64,000 nt of DNA from Ephemerocybe angulata (taxonomy: Eukaryota; Basidiomycota; Agaricomycetes; Agaricales; Psathyrellaceae). The stretch lies in NCBI GenBank assembly GCA_013368325.1, contig JAACJK010000109.1, positions 682,001 through 746,000 of the forward strand. Direction: 5' to 3'. Below the pieces are notes generated by a model, which was not told the DNA's origin, searched no databases, and worked only from the letters and a program-made list of their open reading frames with translations. A program made the position numbers and the translations under genes. Shown piece by piece: positions 21,619-32,736 of the stretch; position 1 is the first letter of the stretch, and each line of letters starts with the position of its first letter.

Positions 21619-22293
21619 ATGATGGCGCAGACTGTTCAACGAGCAGGCGGTTCGAAGCGCAAGGCTCCCGTCGACAACTCAGATCCCCCGACTCCCGCGA
21701 AGAGAGCAAAGGCCACAGCGCGCAAAAGCACGGGTGGACGTCCACCGCGTAGATCAGAACCAGAACCTGGTACGCGCTGGATACGAGTGCTCTAGAAAGT
21801 CGCAAGCTAAAAACCCACGCGTTCTGTCCTACTTCTAGTTCCACAACCGAGGAAAAAGCCTCGCTTCCACCCAGGCACTGTGGCTCTCCGGGAGATTCGA
21901 AAGTATCAGAAGAGCACAGACTTGCTTCTTCGGAAGCTCCCATTCTCTCGCGTCGTGAGTCTATGATACCATATCGTTCAGAAACTGTCTAATGCCCAAC
22001 CTCCGTCTCATCAGGTCAGAGAAATCGCATTAGACATGCAGACAGATACCAACGGGGATGGCGACACGGCTCTAAGATGGCAAACCTCGGCATTGCTAGC
22101 TCTACAAGAAGCAGCAGAGGCCTTTTTAGTTCATTTGTTCGAGGATGCGTACGTGCCCGCACAGTTTGAAGTGCTCAGCGCTCACTTCATAGACAGGAAC
22201 CTTTGCGCAATCCATGCAAAACGTGTTACACTCATGACAAGAGATATTCAACTGGCACGACGTATACGAGGCCCATGGGGCGGCCTGGGCTGA
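21619..22293 (+). CDS. CSE4: Centromeric histone H3 variant (CENP-A)
   Basis: Four exons (21619-21769, 21839-21954, 22015-22148, 22197-22293) encode 165 residues. The core histone fold is unmistakable: [84 protein letters not shown] character comes from [24 protein letters not shown] (Trp after loop 1, Ala/Leu/Leu, His before LFED), the Gly-rich end GPWGGLG and the divergent tail. Two features are odd. The tail keeps an H3-like ARKSTGG, with Arg where H3 has Lys14, and loop 1 ([17 protein letters not shown]) is eight residues longer than in canonical H3. The protein replaces H3 in centromeric nucleosomes and seeds the kinetochore. It is divergent from the Gfd2-like gene (277 bp). Confidence 0.92.
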
Positions 22294-22723
22294 TCCCTTT
22301 CGCCACACCCACTCTCCTTACTTACCTTCTCTTACCTTTATCTTGCGACACCCCAGGCTTGCTTTGACCCGACCCACTTCTCGACCCCTCTCTCTGTATC
22401 TCGTACCCACTCTCCGATTAATCTAAACTGTATCTACTCCTCCGCGACACATCATGTTTTCATACGATACTTGCACTACTTTCTTGGATATCCAGGCCGC
22501 TTAGCAACGCAATGCTCAACTTTCGCTCGACCCATCTGCAAAACAAATGTGTTAGTTGATAACTTTTGGAATTGAAGCAGGCGAAAAGGCGGTCATATTA
22601 GATCAAGAAAGGTCCATTGGACGTCCGCAATCTGCTTAGCAGATAGTACAGCGGTTTCCTCACACCACTTGTTTTTGTCATCCCTAGCAGCATAGGAAAG
22701 GAGACTCACAAGGTGGTGTGTGA
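22294..22723. other. Convergent interval, nothing recognised
   Basis: About 430 bp between the stop codons of CSE4 and the COX18-type gene. The first part is pyrimidine-rich on the plus strand, as expected of 3' untranslated sequence. I see no gene or repeat. Confidence 0.7.
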
Positions 22724-23900
22724 CTATCGTCGCGGTCCAGGCGACGCATTCGTTGGCTGCCTAACGATGGGCCCTTTTCCAAGACCTCTGCTCGCAGTAG
22801 CAGGGACAACAGGCACAGACTGCGGAACCATTTTCGCGCCCGCCTCGAGGGCCTTTCTACGACGGTAATCAGCCCAGTCCATGACCCAGGTCTGGAACAG
22901 GCCGAATGTGGCCGAGGTGAGCCAATAGAGGGTAACACTCTACAGGGACAGAGTCAGGTGTAGTCTCAGTAGATATGGAGTAGCGTACCCCAGGCATAAC
23001 GGACGCCAGCAGGATCCTCACAACCGACAGACCGCGCAACGCGTCTTTGAGGTACTTGCCGGGTTCGATGACTCTAACCTTCCCAGCCGCCCTCATCGCC
23101 TCCTTCTGCGCCTCCATCTTCTTCATGTTCTCCTTCTGCGTCGCCGTCATGAGCAGGTTGCTCGTCTCGACATTAGCCATGGTCACCAGGCCCAGCACGA
23201 TGGGGAGCACCATCGTCGGGTCCGGATGTGACAGGGTCGATAGGGTGAGGAAGGCTTCGGAGTCGAACACCGTAGGGGACTCGGACAGCTGCCGGAGGAC
23301 CATGGTGATCAGGAAGAAGGGTGGCAATTGAGCGAGGGGAGGCAGCGCCATCATCTTCCACGTCTGGCAGCCGTGTTGCGCGACTAATTCGTCGCGTCGA
23401 GCCGTGAGCTGAGCAGACGAATTAGCGGGATTTCGAGGGCAAGAAAGGCATAACTTACAATCTCCTTGCACTTGCTCTTGTGGTAGTTGATTAAGAACTC
23501 CCTGTCCCCTGTAATTTTGTCCACCAGCCTCATTTGGTCGAACACCTGTTTTTCGACCGCAGACCTCTCCTTCGCAATAGTAGGTGCGATGACCTCTTCC
23601 ACAATACGAGCCTTGTTTTTACTCTGCAACAGTGTAAGTGGCGTTTTTGAGTGATTACAAAAGGCTTACCCATATTGAAACTGGAAGAACTGCAAAACGT
23701 GTAGCAAGAGTGACGAGGATGATACCGGTTGAGTATGCTGGCCAAGATGGAGGTATTGGTAGGGCCAGCGCAAGGTCTAGGAATTCAGTGCCAAGACCAG
23801 TTAGAAAACCCCTTCGACATGTAGGTTGAGTCCGCGGTCCACGATGACGGAGACGGGAAGCAAGGGCAGATGGTGGATGAAGTTTGTGAAGAGAAAGCAT
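22724..23900 (-). CDS. COX18: Mitochondrial COX18/OXA1-type membrane insertase
   Basis: The start at 23900 opens an Arg-rich, acid-poor leader (RLRHRGPRTQPTCRRGF) typical of mitochondrial import. It is followed by LPIPPSWPAYSTGIILVTLATRF, the first membrane segment of the YidC/Oxa1/Cox18 family. Then come a basic loop (KNKARIVEEVIAPTIAKERSA), a charged helix with KSKCKEI, a second segment (KMMALPPLAQLPPFFLITMVLRQLS), a third (MVLPIVLGLVTMANVETSN) and a final one (SVTLYWLTSATFGLFQTWVM). The stop is TAG at 22724-22726. Proteins of this family insert mitochondrially encoded or other inner-membrane proteins; Cox18 exports the Cox2 C-tail. The length and the WPAYSTGI start favour Cox18 over Oxa1, but the two are not separable with certainty by eye. 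Confidence 0.85.
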
Positions 23901-24156
23901 GCTGCTCAGACGCCATCAAAAAGGGTGTCACATTTGGCAAGACTTTGCTCAGCAAACAAGCGCTTCGAGTTCAAACAGTTTTGATTTTGGGACCTCGACG
24001 ATCGAGAACTGCCAATGCAGATGAAATGGTTGATTCCCCAGCGCATAGTCGACATTGCATAGAAAGGATATTTATGATGCGTGGCATGACATGGAAAATG
24101 CATAGTAGAAATATCGTCCCTCCCGCAAAGCGACTAACCCCTCCGAACAACCCCCT

Positions 24157-24931
24157 CTAAAACACAAGTTGGTGGGGGAACTGGCCCTTTGAAAGACCCC
24201 AGCTGGCCTTGAGGTATTTTGCGAGGTACTCGGTCTTCTTGATGGCCTCAATGACGGCCTTGTCGACCTCCTTCTGGTCGGCAGCCTTGGAGGCGGGGAA
24301 AGCCTCCTTAGCCTTGGGCTTGCCATCCTCGAAGAACTCAGCCTCAGCGGAGGCGGCCTTCTTGGCGGCAGTCTTGGCGAAGTACGCATCGTTGATCTTC
24401 TCATCGACCTAATTTGAGAATTCGTCAACGCGCTAAGTTGGTTTCCAAATGTACATTGCGACGTACCTGGACGGCAGAGATATCGATCTGTGTCGAGGTG
24501 GCGATAACGTAGGCCTGGTTGACGCGACGCAAGGGAACACCGTTGACCTTGTAGGGTCCGGTAACCAACAACAATCCACTGTCCAACTGCTTCAAGAACA
24601 CAACGCGCTTCCCTCGGAAACGACCAGCAAGGAGGATGAGAACGGTTCCAGGGGTGATAGAGGAGCGGAGACCGGCGGCTTTGGGTGCCTTGCGGCTCTT
24701 CTTGGGGACGCGGACATCGTCGGCGGGGTAGAAGCGGGGGGCCTTGGAGGTGGGGACGAGACGCTTGCCACCGTTGTTGGCACCACCGACGGTCTTCTCG
24801 ACAGTCTCAGGGGCGGCGTCAGCAGCAATCTTCTCAGTCTTTTTCTGGCCCTTGAAGAGACCCCTCTTGGCGAAGACCTGCGAGCGGGAGAGGCGACCAA
24901 CGCCGGGGGCGATTTCTTTGCTTCGGGCCAT
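24157..24931 (-). CDS. RPL6: 60S ribosomal protein L6 (eL6)
   Basis: Two exons (24467-24931, 24157-24408) with a 58-bp intron encode 238 residues. Recognisable eL6 sequence includes [70 protein letters not shown] and the C-terminal [14 protein letters not shown]. The N-terminus ([20 protein letters not shown]) is basic. It is a structural protein of the large ribosomal subunit. The antisense strand also stays open for 160 codons, an effect of strong codon bias in a highly expressed gene. It is divergent from the pyrimidine nucleotidase gene (290 bp), and a 5' untranslated intron is possible. Confidence 0.96.
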
Positions 24932-25221
24932 TTCTGAACACTGCGGTCAACGCCTATACGTCGTATATCGAACCAGCAGCGTTACACACCTTGTTCTTGA
25001 GGTCGTCGAGGCCGGTGCCGGAATGATACAGAGGACTCAATTGCCATCAAACTGTGGCTTGTTCAGCTGCATAGTTGCACGGAGATTGCCGGGACACAAT
25101 CTATTACTGATAAGATAAGATTCTCCGCAAGACAGGGGCTTCCCCGCATCGCAAACGTCATGCAGCGTGCCGCCAAGCGGAAGTTGAACTCGTTGCTTTC
25201 ATACCACCATGGCACAATCCA

Positions 25222-26209
25222 ATGGCGGTCAGTCGCGTCGCTAGATTAGAGAGATTGTTGACCGAAACCCTCCAAGATGAGCGCCCAATTGTCTGGTTTG
25301 ACATCGACAACACCCTGTACTCGGCCAGCGCGAAGATCTCGCACGCAATGGGCGAGCGAATCCACGGTATGCATCTCTAAGCACGGTGCTTCGATGGACC
25401 TGACAATCCGCAGCGTACTTCGTCAGCATGGGACTAGACCATGACGAAGCATCAGAGCTACACCTCCGCTACTATACACAATACGGACTCGCACTTAGAG
25501 GGCTGACTAGGCATCATGACGTTGGTACTGAATTGCCTCTGATCTCGAGGGTCCCCGAACAGTACTCAAGGGAATCACAGATCCCCTGGACTTCGACCGG
25601 AAATGTGACGGATCTATACCGCTAGAAAGCATGATCAGCTTCAAACCCGAGCTGCGTAAGCTTTTCGAAGACATCGACAGGACCAAGGTCCGAGTCTGGG
25701 GTTTGACCAATGCATATAAACCGGTAAGCGCCCACTCAGGGTTCTCACCGCCGCACTCACGCCAATCCCTTTTAGCATGCCCAGCGTGTGCTGAGGATTC
25801 TGAAACTTGACGACTTGGTAGAGGGCATCGTCTACTGTGATTACACAGTCAAGGATTTCGTATGCAAGCCTGAGCCCGAATATTATCATATGGTGCGCCC
25901 CTTCCTACCTGCCTCGAGCCCCAGAACCAACACTTCTCGCCGGTCTAGGCCATGAAGAAGGCGGGTTTGGCCGATCCTTCCAAATGCTACTTCGTAGATG
26001 ACAACCGAGGAAATGTAGACGCCGCACGGGCCCTAGGGTGGGCCCACTGTGTGCACTTCTGTGAGAAAGGGCTTGAAGGAGTGGAAGGCGGTAAGGTCAA
26101 GGAGATTGACAACGAGAGGTCACCCAACGCTCCTGACAACGACATTGTGGATATCGCTGACCTTGAGCAGCTGAGGGTTGTATGGCCGGAGATCTTCACG
26201 GAAACGTAG
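25222..26209 (+). CDS. SDT1: Pyrimidine 5'-nucleotidase (HAD family)
   Basis: The start at 25222 (MAVSRVARLERLL) was preferred; the ATG 13 bases upstream hits a stop after eleven codons. HAD motif I is IVWFDIDNTLYSAS (nucleophile Asp and general acid Asp). The cap domain follows with HLRYYTQYGLALRGLTRHHDV. The acceptor at AATCACAG restores the family phrase HHDVDPLDFD. Then come VWGLTNAYKPHAQRVL (motif II, Thr), a Lys in CKPEPEYY (motif III) and CYFVDDNRGNVDAARALGW (motif IV, paired Asp). This is the Sdt1/Phm8 group, which dephosphorylates UMP/CMP and related monophosphates for nucleoside recycling. Four introns. The last 60 residues end in DIADLEQLRVVWPEIF, the usual family close. Confidence 0.92.
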
Positions 26210-26319
26210 AGGCGTAAGCCACACTTCATTCATCGTCTAGATGAACATAATTGTAGCCTAGAATGTATATACCAAATGAGATGAAGATGTCAGAACTATC
26301 GAGCGACTTGCCTGCGACC

Positions 26320-26862
26320 TCAAAGATAAACGCCGTCATCTCCCTCTTCTTGCAGGGCTCCCTCCTCTTGCAGAGCTCCCTCCTCTTGCAGGGCTCCCTC
26401 CTCTTGGGATGCTTCTTTGGGTTGGTGAGTGCTGGCAGCGGACTGAGGGATGTCGTAGTGCCCTCCAGAAGTGTCGATTCCCTTCTCAGCCAGTGCCATC
26501 TTGAGGATAGAAATCCGTTCTTCTTGAGACCCACTATCGACACGGTTCTAATCCACCCAATGTCCTTTAGCAAGGAGAGACGCACATCACAGCAACATTA
26601 TCTTTCGCCGCCTGGACAATCTCCGCATCCGCATCCTGGCCACTGGCCTTTGTTTGCTGGATGTACTCGTTGAGCTGAGCTTGTGTGTCATTCAGCTTGG
26701 TCAATGAATTCTGTAATCTCGAGATCTCTAACGCCCAGCTCAGGTCTCAGAATTCGCATGCCCCGTGGCAGAGAGAAGAGTACCTTCGGTAATTATTTCT
26801 ACATCTAGGCAGATAGCCTCTCGCAGAGTAAATGGTTGAGCGTAGCGGGGGTAGTAATCCAT
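26320..26862 (-). CDS. Small coiled-coil protein with EEGALQ repeats
   Basis: Three exons on the minus strand. The protein starts MDYYPRYAQPFTLREAICLD, then a helix-forming, heptad-rich stretch (EISRLQNSLTKLNDTQAQLN, EYIQQTKASGQDADAEIVQA) and NVAVIGSQEERISILKMALA. The tail has four EEGALQ-type hexapeptides encoded by an 18-bp repeat at about 26344-26402. The pattern ISRLQNSL...VIGSQEERISILKMALAEKG looks like a conserved fungal family, but I cannot name it or a function. It is divergent from the fluoride exporter gene with only 174 bp between starts. The intron junctions keep the coiled coil in frame, which supports the model. Confidence 0.7.
26344..26402. repeat. 18-bp coding tandem repeat
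   Basis: The unit CAGGGCTCCCTCCTCTTG (plus strand) occurs about three times with single-base differences. It encodes EEGALQ in the tail of the coiled-coil gene on the minus strand. Confidence 0.85.
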
Positions 26863-27036
26863 GGTGGACTCGGAAGGTGGTGGAAGTTGTGTACAAAGGG
26901 AGATATGTCCAATTCTAAAAATACAACTTGCACTTAGATGCACTTGGACCCCGATCAATTCCTAAGCGACCGCCCCTTGAAGCGAACCCATCCACCGTGA
27001 CGACGCTTGGACGACGCGAGACGACGCGCCCTATGA

Positions 27037-28255
27037 ATGGAAGTCCTTGACACTTCTTCAAGTCGTAATGCGGACGACCTCGAGGACCAGGCGGCAGAGG
27101 TGCTAGATGCCGAGGAGACGCACAGGGCAGAGGCTATCGACCGGCCCCCCGATGAGCACCAGGACATTCGCAAATCGAAGGTATACAAGCCGTATGACCC
27201 TGCCGTGGTGTTGATCCTCGCGCCTGCATCGATACTCGGAGTGTTAGGGAGGTTGGGGACGGTGTCGCTAACCACGTACGATGGGAGTAGTGTGTTCGCA
27301 CTCGCGTATGTTCAGGGAATAGGGTGCTTGGTGATGGGATTTGGGTTGAGTTTGAAGGAGCCCTTGGGGAGATAGTAGGTTCCTCGCGTATTTTATCCAC
27401 CTGCGTCTAACTGGACTAGCTATGGACCGTTTTACACGGCGATTACAACAGGTTTGTCTCTCAACTTGACCTGGAGAAGTGGGCTGATGCGGGCTAGGTT
27501 TCTGTGGATCATTCACGACTTTCTCGGGATGGCAGCTAGACATCTTTAACTCTTGGATTAATGCATCAGACTACCAACGTGGAGGCTTGAGAGACGTAAG
27601 TTTTCCTATACCTCCACTTCGACATGAACTTACCCATGTGCAGGTCATAAATGGAATTGGAATTTCGACAATCACGCTTTCTCTTTCTCTGGCGTCTATT
27701 TCTTTTGGCGCCACTCTAGGCCAGCTCGCGGAACCATACCTCAAGTTCCCCCGGTTCCCCCCAAAATGGCAGCGTTACTCGATTACCATAATCTCAGCGT
27801 TGGTTTATGGAGCGTCGATTGTCACCTTCTTTCTCCTTTCAGACTCTTTCCGACACCAAGCAACGGCCGCCCTTATCTTCTCATACCCAGGAACACTAAC
27901 AAGATACTTCCTTTCCGCTCTGCTGAACCCGAGGTACAGAGCTCTCCCGTCTGGGACTCTTGCTGCCAACACCCTGGGCACAGCACTGCTCGCAGCGTTT
28001 CAAGTTTTGCAGAACGTGAACTCGCCGGTGTCTCCATATGTATGTACAGTGTTGCAGGGGCTGAAAGATGGTTACTGCGGCTGCTTGACGACAGTGAGCA
28101 CATTCGCGGCAGAGGTGCGGGACCTCGGGCGATGGAAGGCTTGCCGCTACGTCGTAGTTAGCTGGGTACTCGGGCAGCTGATGATGCTTCTGATCCTGGG
28201 ACCTTCCTACTGGACAGGCCATGCGCAAGAACGCATAACATGTAGATTCCAGTAG
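27037..28255 (+). CDS. FEX1: Fluoride export channel (FEX/CrcB)
   Basis: This is a eukaryotic fluoride exporter with two fused CrcB-type domains. The first carries GVLGRLGTVSLT and GFCGSFTTFSGWQLDIF, which appears after the intron ending at CTAG before GTTTCTGTGG. The second carries FSYPGTLTRYFLSALLN, GTLAANTLGTALLA and LKDGYCGCLTTVSTFAAEV. The paired G-C-(T/S)-TFS-type motifs and Asn residues line the fluoride pores in the family. The N-terminal 45 residues are acidic and cytosolic. The protein sits in the plasma membrane and lets fluoride leave the cell; loss causes strong fluoride sensitivity in yeast. At least three introns lie between 27370 and 27645. I kept the first ATG of the open frame. 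Confidence 0.92.
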
Positions 28256-28404
28256 ATAGTTGAGGATATGGATGGATGATGCAGATGCAGCAGCGAACGA
28301 ACGTGTTCCTGGTCGATGATCGATCGGAGTTTGGAAACGGATGAACGTCTTTGGGTTTGGTGTTGAACTCTTTCTTTCACCGAAATCGTCTTATCGCTGT
28401 GGAC

Positions 28405-30119
28405 ATGCCCCCGAAATCGGCGCAGTCATTGCCAGCGGAGCCGCCTCGTGCTGGTCAAGAGGAGGATCGAGAGGGGCTGGCCGCAGCCGAGGGGGATGAG
28501 ATCATGGAGGAGGCCGACGAAGTGGAAGAGGGTTACAGTGAGTTTGTCTTTCCCAATTTAATTTCCCTCCTTACTCCCACAGCACTTTTCCGCTTATCCC
28601 TCCACAACTACTTTCTGCTTCTCTCTTATCTTCCTCCCTCCTCGGGACCCCTTGGCTGACACTATGGACCACGATTCAGCCTCATCAACGCCAACATCGA
28701 CTCTAACGTGGATCACTTGGTTTTGCTCACTCCCCGGACACGAATATTTCTGCGAAGTCTCTGAGGATTTCATCGAGGATGACTTCAACCTGACCGGGTT
28801 GAACACGATGGTTCCTTTCTGGAAGGAGGCGATGGAGATGGTGCTCGATGTCGAACCAGGTGTGGGTTTATTGTCTTTCATGCAGAACGACGAGCGTGGG
28901 TTGTACTTAACTTTTGCACAGAGGATGAAGATGCCTCGAAAATCCCCGACGTCTCCATCGTGGAGTCATCTGCAGAGATGCTCTACGGCCTCGTTCATCA
29001 GCGGTACATCTTGACGCGTGCTGGCCTGGCGGCAATGGTGGGTGTTGTTGCTTCTATCCTCCATGGACACGAGGCCCAGGAACAACTTCGCTGATGAGGT
29101 CACTTCGTCTTTTAGGCGGAAAAGTACGAGAACGGCGTGTTTGGGTCCTGTCCTAGGGTCTACTGTGTCACCTGCAATGTCGTACCGTGTGGTCGGTCGG
29201 ACATGCCTGGTGTGGATACGGTAAAACTGTACTGCCCTAATTGCAACGATATCTACGTCCCCCCAAGCAGCCGGTTCCAAGGCGTCGATGGTGCGTTCCG
29301 CTCTTGCATGCATGTCTGCGCGGTGATGAATGTCAATTTCTAGGGGCGTTTTTCGGAACCACTTTTGCACACCTCTTCTTCCAGACGTACCGCGAGCACG
29401 CACCGGCGCCCTTCTGGAAGGCCCCGACTTCCGGGGGTTCGCCATTGTCCCCCAGGTCCTCTGGAACGAGCAGCTCCAGAAACTCGCCATTCAGCAACCC
29501 GAACCAGTGGGGCGGACAGAAGCGGGCTAACGGATATGTCTATGTTCCCAGAATATACGGGTTCAAGGTGAGCGAGCGTGCCAAGAATGGGCCTCGCATG
29601 CAATGGCTTCGCTTGCGGCCTGAGGATCCTGAGGAACTCGACATGGTTGACTGGAGGGGAAGATGGCTCGACGAAGATGACGAGTACGATTCGGAAGAAG
29701 AGGAGGAAGAGGACCGACAGATGGAGGACTTTGACCCCGTATGTTCGTTTTTCTGAAGGACCAAGTCATATCCCTGACGTTTGTGTGTGTGTTCACAGGA
29801 TGCTGTTGATGGCGAAGAGGACGACGAGGAAGAGGAGGAAGAGGAGGAGGAATCCGCGATGCCTGGGCAGAAGCAAGATCGACACGTCCGTCGCCACGCA
29901 GACTTTCCCCCGAAGGAGCCTGCGACCCCGGCGTCTCCAGTATCAAGTGCTGCACCTCGCACACCTCAGGATAGGGGCTCGCCTCCCCTTTTGAACCTGG
30001 GGTATTACCGTGACTTCGGCTCGCTTGCGAACTTTGAACAGGGCAAAGTCAAAGCGATCCGGCAAATGCAGCAATGGGCCCCCCACAGAGAACTCTCTGC
30101 TACGATTACAGAGGTTTAG
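28405..30119 (+). CDS. CKB1: Casein kinase 2 regulatory beta subunit
   Basis: An acidic N-terminal extension (EGDEIMEEADEVEEG) precedes the CK2 beta core. The core shows WITWFCSLPGHEYFCEVSED, FIEDDFNLTGL, ASKIPDVSIVESSAEMLYGL and the zinc ribbon CPRVYC...LYCPNCNDIY, with the four cysteines placed as in other CK2 beta proteins. DGAFFGTTFAHLFFQTY and YVPRIYGFKVSERAK complete the dimer and catalytic-subunit contact surfaces. After the core there is a long Asp/Glu tract (LDEDDEYDSEEEEEEDRQ and DGEEDDEEEEEEEEE) and a Ser/Pro tail, making it longer than animal CK2 beta. It assembles with two catalytic subunits into the CK2 tetramer. There are several introns, and two of the acidic tracts flank one of them. 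CKB1 versus CKB2 is not resolvable. Confidence 0.93.
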
Positions 30120-30351
30120 AGTGCCTCGATTATTCTACATGTACAATGCTTTTCCCTCGCCTTCTCTCTTTGCCCCGCGTTTCGCATTTCTTGATAAGAT
30201 AATATAGACCGATCTAATCTCATCAGAATTGTGAGAAACCGACTATACAGTTGCATCAGCCACCGTTTCACGTGACCTGATTGACGCTTTCGACCGTGAG
30301 CACGTCTTGTGAGGACCGAATCCAACGCCTTCCGTCAAGACTCCAGCAAAA

Positions 30352-30788
30352 ATGGCACGCACAGGTGCGTTCAAATGGCCGTCAGGGACGATGAAATGCC
30401 GCCAGGACGCTGACCGTTTGCATGGCGTTACTTAGACCTCCGTACCGGGCTCAACAAGGGGCACCCCACCACCGCCATCCCCGCTACTGTCCGCCCCAGC
30501 CAGCGCAAGGGAATCCAGTCCACCAAGACCAAGTTCGTCCGATCGGTCATCCGGGAGGTTGCTGGATTCTCTGCGTACGAGAGGCGTGTGATGGAGCTGC
30601 TCAGGAACTCCAAGGTGCGTCTAGAAGGCTATTCAGATCGGAGATGTTGCTCAAGTGCGATTGGGCTATAACAGGACAAGAAGGCCCGCAAGCTCACGAA
30701 GAAGAGGCTCGGGACTCTCCTGCGCTCGAAGCGCAAGCTCGAGGAGCTCTCGACCGTTATCCAGGAGAGCAGGAGGACTGCCCACTAA
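30352..30788 (+). CDS. RPL36: 60S ribosomal protein L36 (eL36)
   Basis: Three exons (30352-30364, 30436-30614, 30675-30788) encode 101 residues, the normal size for eL36. The first exon holds only MART plus one base, a common layout in ribosomal protein genes. Recognisable parts are [50 protein letters not shown] and [20 protein letters not shown]. The protein is very basic and belongs to the large ribosomal subunit. Confidence 0.96.
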
Positions 30789-31134
30789 ACGGATACTACC
30801 ACCCCTCATGTTGTCTATGCCCGTCCCATGTACCGTCTGTATGCAGCCCACGATATGCACTGAGCGAGATTCTGCGGACATGACACATTGCGAATTGGCG
30901 AATATGCCTTTGCGTGGACGATCCGTTGCGAGGTGAAGCGCCCGCCTGTGCTGAAATATTTGATGATCCTGCTGAGCCGCCTCGGGTTATCCGGCGCTCG
31001 CGTGCTGACTACAACGCGTTTGTCAGGACGCGTACGCATCGAGCCGAAGGACCCGGCATGCCATAAGGGGAAGCCGAGTGATGCCGAGCCTGTTTATGAT
31101 GTTGCGCTGCGGGCAGTTGAGTTTGCGTCGTAAA
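30789..31134. other. Intergenic, nothing recognised
   Basis: The 346 bp between RPL36 and the VTT-domain gene contain the RPL36 3' flank and the next promoter. I see no further gene. Confidence 0.7.
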
Positions 31135-32736
31135 ATGTCTTCCGCTGCACTGGCGCCCTCTCCCCCGGTCCAGCGCAACAGAGCCTCCTCCATCAACGTC
31201 CGCTGCGGTCTCCCCACTGGAACCCTTGGTCGTCGTCGTTCCACTTCCTGTCTCAACGCCGCCGACGACAGCCAGCCGCAGCAGCACCTCCCCGTCCTCG
31301 ACGCCATCCCTCCGACACCCACCGCGCCCCAGGACTTCCAGATTCACGTTCCTCAGCTCCCAGATACCCAGTTGTCGTCGCCAGACTCGTCCTCGATGCT
31401 CGTCCTTTTTGCCTCCAAGTTCCTGCAGTGGTTCCACCTGCCTACCCATGCTCCGGCCTGGTCAGCGCCGTCTTCACCGCGCTCCAGTTCAGACGACTTT
31501 ATCCTTCCCGTTTCGGCGGCAACCCAGGAGGCCTTTGTTGTTCCGCTGCCCGAGAAGGGTCCAGTGCGTCAGGTCCACTGGACGCACCACCTTTCTGTAT
31601 GTCGCGTGCTAGCCTTTTTAAAAATTGTGGGTTGACAATTGCAACAGGCCCATACCCCAATGCTCTTCGTTATCATTTCCCTCCCCATCTCAACAGCCAT
31701 CGTATTCTACGCTCTCTCAACCCTTCCCATAGCCATGCAATGGCCGAAAACGCTTTCCGACCTCGCTCAGCTCGGAAGAGACTTGCATGGCTACTCCCAG
31801 AGCGGGCCTTGGCCGCTCGCCCATGTCATTGCAGTTATGGCCATCTCCGCTGTCTGGAAACATGCTTGGTCCATCCCAGGCAGTGTGCTATGGGTGCGTT
31901 CTTGATTTTCTTGAATCGATCTGCTCGTCCGAGGCTGATTGATCCCCAACCATCAGAATGTGCTAGCGGGCGCCCTGTTCTCACCCGCGTTTGCGACCAT
32001 CATGCTCACAGCCCTCACCACCATGGGTTCGGCGTGTGCAACTCTTTTGGCTGCCCCTCTTGCGCCCTTCCTTTCTTACATGTTTCCCCGCGCCCTCGAA
32101 ATGACGCGGAACGCTCTGGGACAGGACTCCTCGGACCTCGACAAGGATGACGACGCCTCCACCAAATCCGCTCCCTGGGTCCGGCTCTCCATATTGCGAT
32201 TAATTGGAGTCGTGCCTTGGTCTGGAATCAACATCGCCTGCGGTGTTTGCGGAGTCTCCCTATCGGACTGTATGCTGGGCACCTTCATTGGTTGCTTGCC
32301 CTGGACGGCTGTCACGTGTCAGGTATGTTTTCTGGCTTTGTTCCGTAACGAGGGCACAGTCTGACGTCAAGCCGCATCCCCGCAGATTGGCGATATCCTC
32401 CAGACTGTAGCATCGACCCCCTCTCCAACCCCGCAGACCGTATCGTCACTGTTGACGAGCCCCGAGATTGTGCTCAAACTCGTCTTCTTATCCTTCCTTT
32501 CCTTGGCTCCTATCCTCGGACGCGATTACCTTCGTACTCTGATTGCCCCTGCAGCTTCGACATCAATAGACGCCTCAACGGTCGACGGCCGTGAGCCAGG
32601 GAGGTCATGGGTGCAGGAGTGGCGGAAAAAGATACGCCTCTCGTCTCGATCTCGAACACGGGAACAGGCACAGCGCCAGGCTGAACTTGACATTCTTGTT
32701 CAGGAAAAGCGTAGACTTGAAGACCTTCCCTCATGA
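31135..32736 (+). CDS. VTT-domain (DedA/TMEM41-like) membrane protein
   Basis: The start at 31135 (MSSAALAPSPPVQRNR) leads into a Pro/Ser-rich cytosolic stretch of about 150 residues. Membrane segments follow: TPMLFVIISLPISTAIVFYA, then the VTT core. The core has SIPGSVLWNVLAGALFSP, FATIMLTALTTMGSACATLL, RLIGVVPWSGINIACGVCGV and LGTFIGCLPWTAVTCQIGD. The order (re-entrant loop with Pro, a Gly-rich hairpin, then R-L-x-P-W) is that of SNARE-associated/VTT proteins such as TMEM41B, VMP1 and Tvp38. Members act as lipid scramblases or in Golgi and autophagy membranes. The long PP-rich head and basic coiled tail (EWRKKIRLSSRSRTREQ) resemble fungal forms. The exact substrate is unknown. Three introns are implied. 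Confidence 0.82.

Noticed and set aside
24449..24937. A 162-codon frame antisense to RPL6
   Set aside because: Shadow of a highly expressed gene with strong codon bias.
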